Of a stretch of DNA of 32,839 nt, positions 32,348-32,839 are shown in pieces (the first letter of the stretch is position 1; every line of letters starts with the position of its first letter). Origin of the DNA: Ezakiella sp. (GTDB taxonomy: Bacteria > Bacillota > Clostridia > Tissierellales > Peptoniphilaceae); assembly GCA_022766605.1 (NCBI GenBank), contig JALEOH010000015.1, positions 1 through 32,839 of the forward strand. Reading direction: 5' to 3'. The notes under the pieces are model-generated. The model worked only from the letters and a program-made list of their open reading frames with translations. It had not been told where the DNA came from and did no database searches. The position numbers were made by a program, and so were the translations under genes.

Positions 32348-32367
32348 TTGTAAAATTTATTTTACAA
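32348..32367. promoter_or_regulatory. Perfect 20-bp palindrome, probable operator
   Basis: TTGTAAAAT, two T bases, then ATTTTACAA. It lies 82 bases upstream of the VWA gene start and about 155 before the tRNA. I do not match it to a known regulator. Confidence 0.5.
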
Positions 32368-32483
32368 TAACAATCTTTTCTTATCATAGTTTTTACAATT
32401 GTGTTTTTAAACTTTTCTAAATCATGAATAAAAACTCCAGCAAAAGAAAAAATAAGAAAATGTAGAAATAGTGTAAAAAAGAC

Positions 32484-32512
32484 TTGACAAAATGGCTGTT
32501 ATGTATTAAAAT
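32484..32512 (+). promoter_or_regulatory. Promoter of tRNA-Thr and tuf
   Basis: TTGACA (32484-32489) and TAAAAT (32507-32512) are 17 bases apart, 10 bases before the tRNA. The boxes equal those of the rplM promoter. Confidence 0.88.
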
Positions 32513-32522
32513 GAATTTGTTA

Positions 32523-32598
32523 GCCCACGTAGCTCAGTAGGTAGAGTACATGCATGGTAAGCATGAGGTCACCAGTTCAATCCTGGTCGTGGGCTCCA
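32523..32598 (+). tRNA. tRNA-Thr (anticodon GGT)
   Basis: Acceptor GCCCACG pairs with CGTGGGC, followed by T and encoded CCA. The anticodon stem CATGC/GCATG holds ATGGTAA, giving anticodon GGT, which reads ACC and ACU. The T arm ACCAG-TTCAATC-CTGGT is intact. It lies 103 bases before tuf and probably shares its transcript, an arrangement common in bacteria. Confidence 0.97.
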
Positions 32599-32701
32599 CT
32601 TGTATTTTGTGGAGCGTGGACAACACGTAATTTATTGGAATAATTTACATTGAAATTATTACCATAAAGAACAAAATAATACCAAATCATTAGGAGGAAT
32701 T

Positions 32702-32839
32702 ATGGCTAAAGAGAAATTTGTAAGAACCAAACCACACGTCAATATCGGAACAATTGGCCACGTTGACCACGGCAAAACGACATTGACAGCAGCAATCACA
32801 TTAATAATGAACAAAAGAAACGGCACAGGCGAATTCATC
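32702..32839 (+). CDS. tuf: Elongation factor Tu, N-terminal part, cut by the window edge
   Basis: EF-Tu carries aminoacyl-tRNA to the ribosome. The 46 visible residues start [20 protein letters not shown] and contain the G1 loop GHVDHGKT at residues 19-26, followed by [13 protein letters not shown]. The ATG follows AGGAGGAATT. The rest lies beyond the window. It is transcribed with the tRNA-Thr gene just upstream. Confidence 0.98.
   Translation, partial: MAKEKFVRTKPHVNIGTIGHVDHGKTTLTAAITLIMNKRNGTGEFI

Noticed and set aside
32097..32420. 107-residue plus-strand frame opposite the VWA gene start
   Set aside because: It has no ribosome site and covers the antisense of a lipoprotein signal and the upstream region.

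Overview
The window looks like chromosomal DNA of a low-GC, Gram-positive anaerobe, most likely in Clostridia/Tissierellia (Peptoniphilaceae-like). Supporting signs are strong AT bias, GGAGG ribosome sites, the gdpP-rplI-dnaB gene order of Firmicutes, a class Ib nrdIEF operon under NrdR boxes, and sigma-A-type promoters. The genus assignment is a guess from composition and gene content; no search was run.

Layout. (1) 1-1000: decaying accessory DNA with the tail of a truncated protein, small orphan genes resembling toxin tails and immunity proteins, and a phage-like remnant ending in a terminator. (2) 1002-4886: gdpP (c-di-AMP phosphodiesterase), rplI and dnaB, overlapping and driven by one clear promoter. 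(3) 4914-5662: a nitroreductase, then tRNA-Leu(GAG) on the minus strand with its own promoter and terminator. (4) 5725-12743: a four-gene run of glutamate-cysteine ligase, a glutathionylspermidine-synthase-like ATP-grasp enzyme, an ABC ATPase and a 1231-residue FtsX-type permease with a very long coiled coil. (5) 12744-13957: a non-coding stretch, then promoter, leader, rplM and rpsI. (6) 14018-18310: a truncated membrane ORF, then nrdI-nrdE-nrdF-nrdH-like on the minus strand behind two NrdR boxes. (7) 18382-20011: two membrane proteins resembling a split SdpI, and a frameshifted membrane gene. (8) 20021-21388: a Flavodoxin_3-type protein divergent from a TetR regulator. (9) 21420-26962: an oppABCDF peptide importer with a structured leader. 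(10) 27017-27787: a ZIP metal transporter. (11) 27791-32367: a minus-strand operon of a solute-binding/VWA lipoprotein, XpaC, a second solute-binding protein and TelA, with a perfect 20-bp palindrome upstream. (12) 32484-32839: tRNA-Thr(GGT) and the start of tuf.

How the genes work together. Regions 2, 5 and 12 are housekeeping (replication, translation, c-di-AMP turnover). Region 6 supplies dNTPs under NrdR control. The least explained units are the ligase/ATP-grasp/exporter run, which could make and export a gamma-glutamyl or thiol product, and the VWA/XpaC/SBP/TelA operon, which looks like a cell-surface stress or metal-sensing system built from known TelA-associated parts. These two are the best candidates for an undescribed system.
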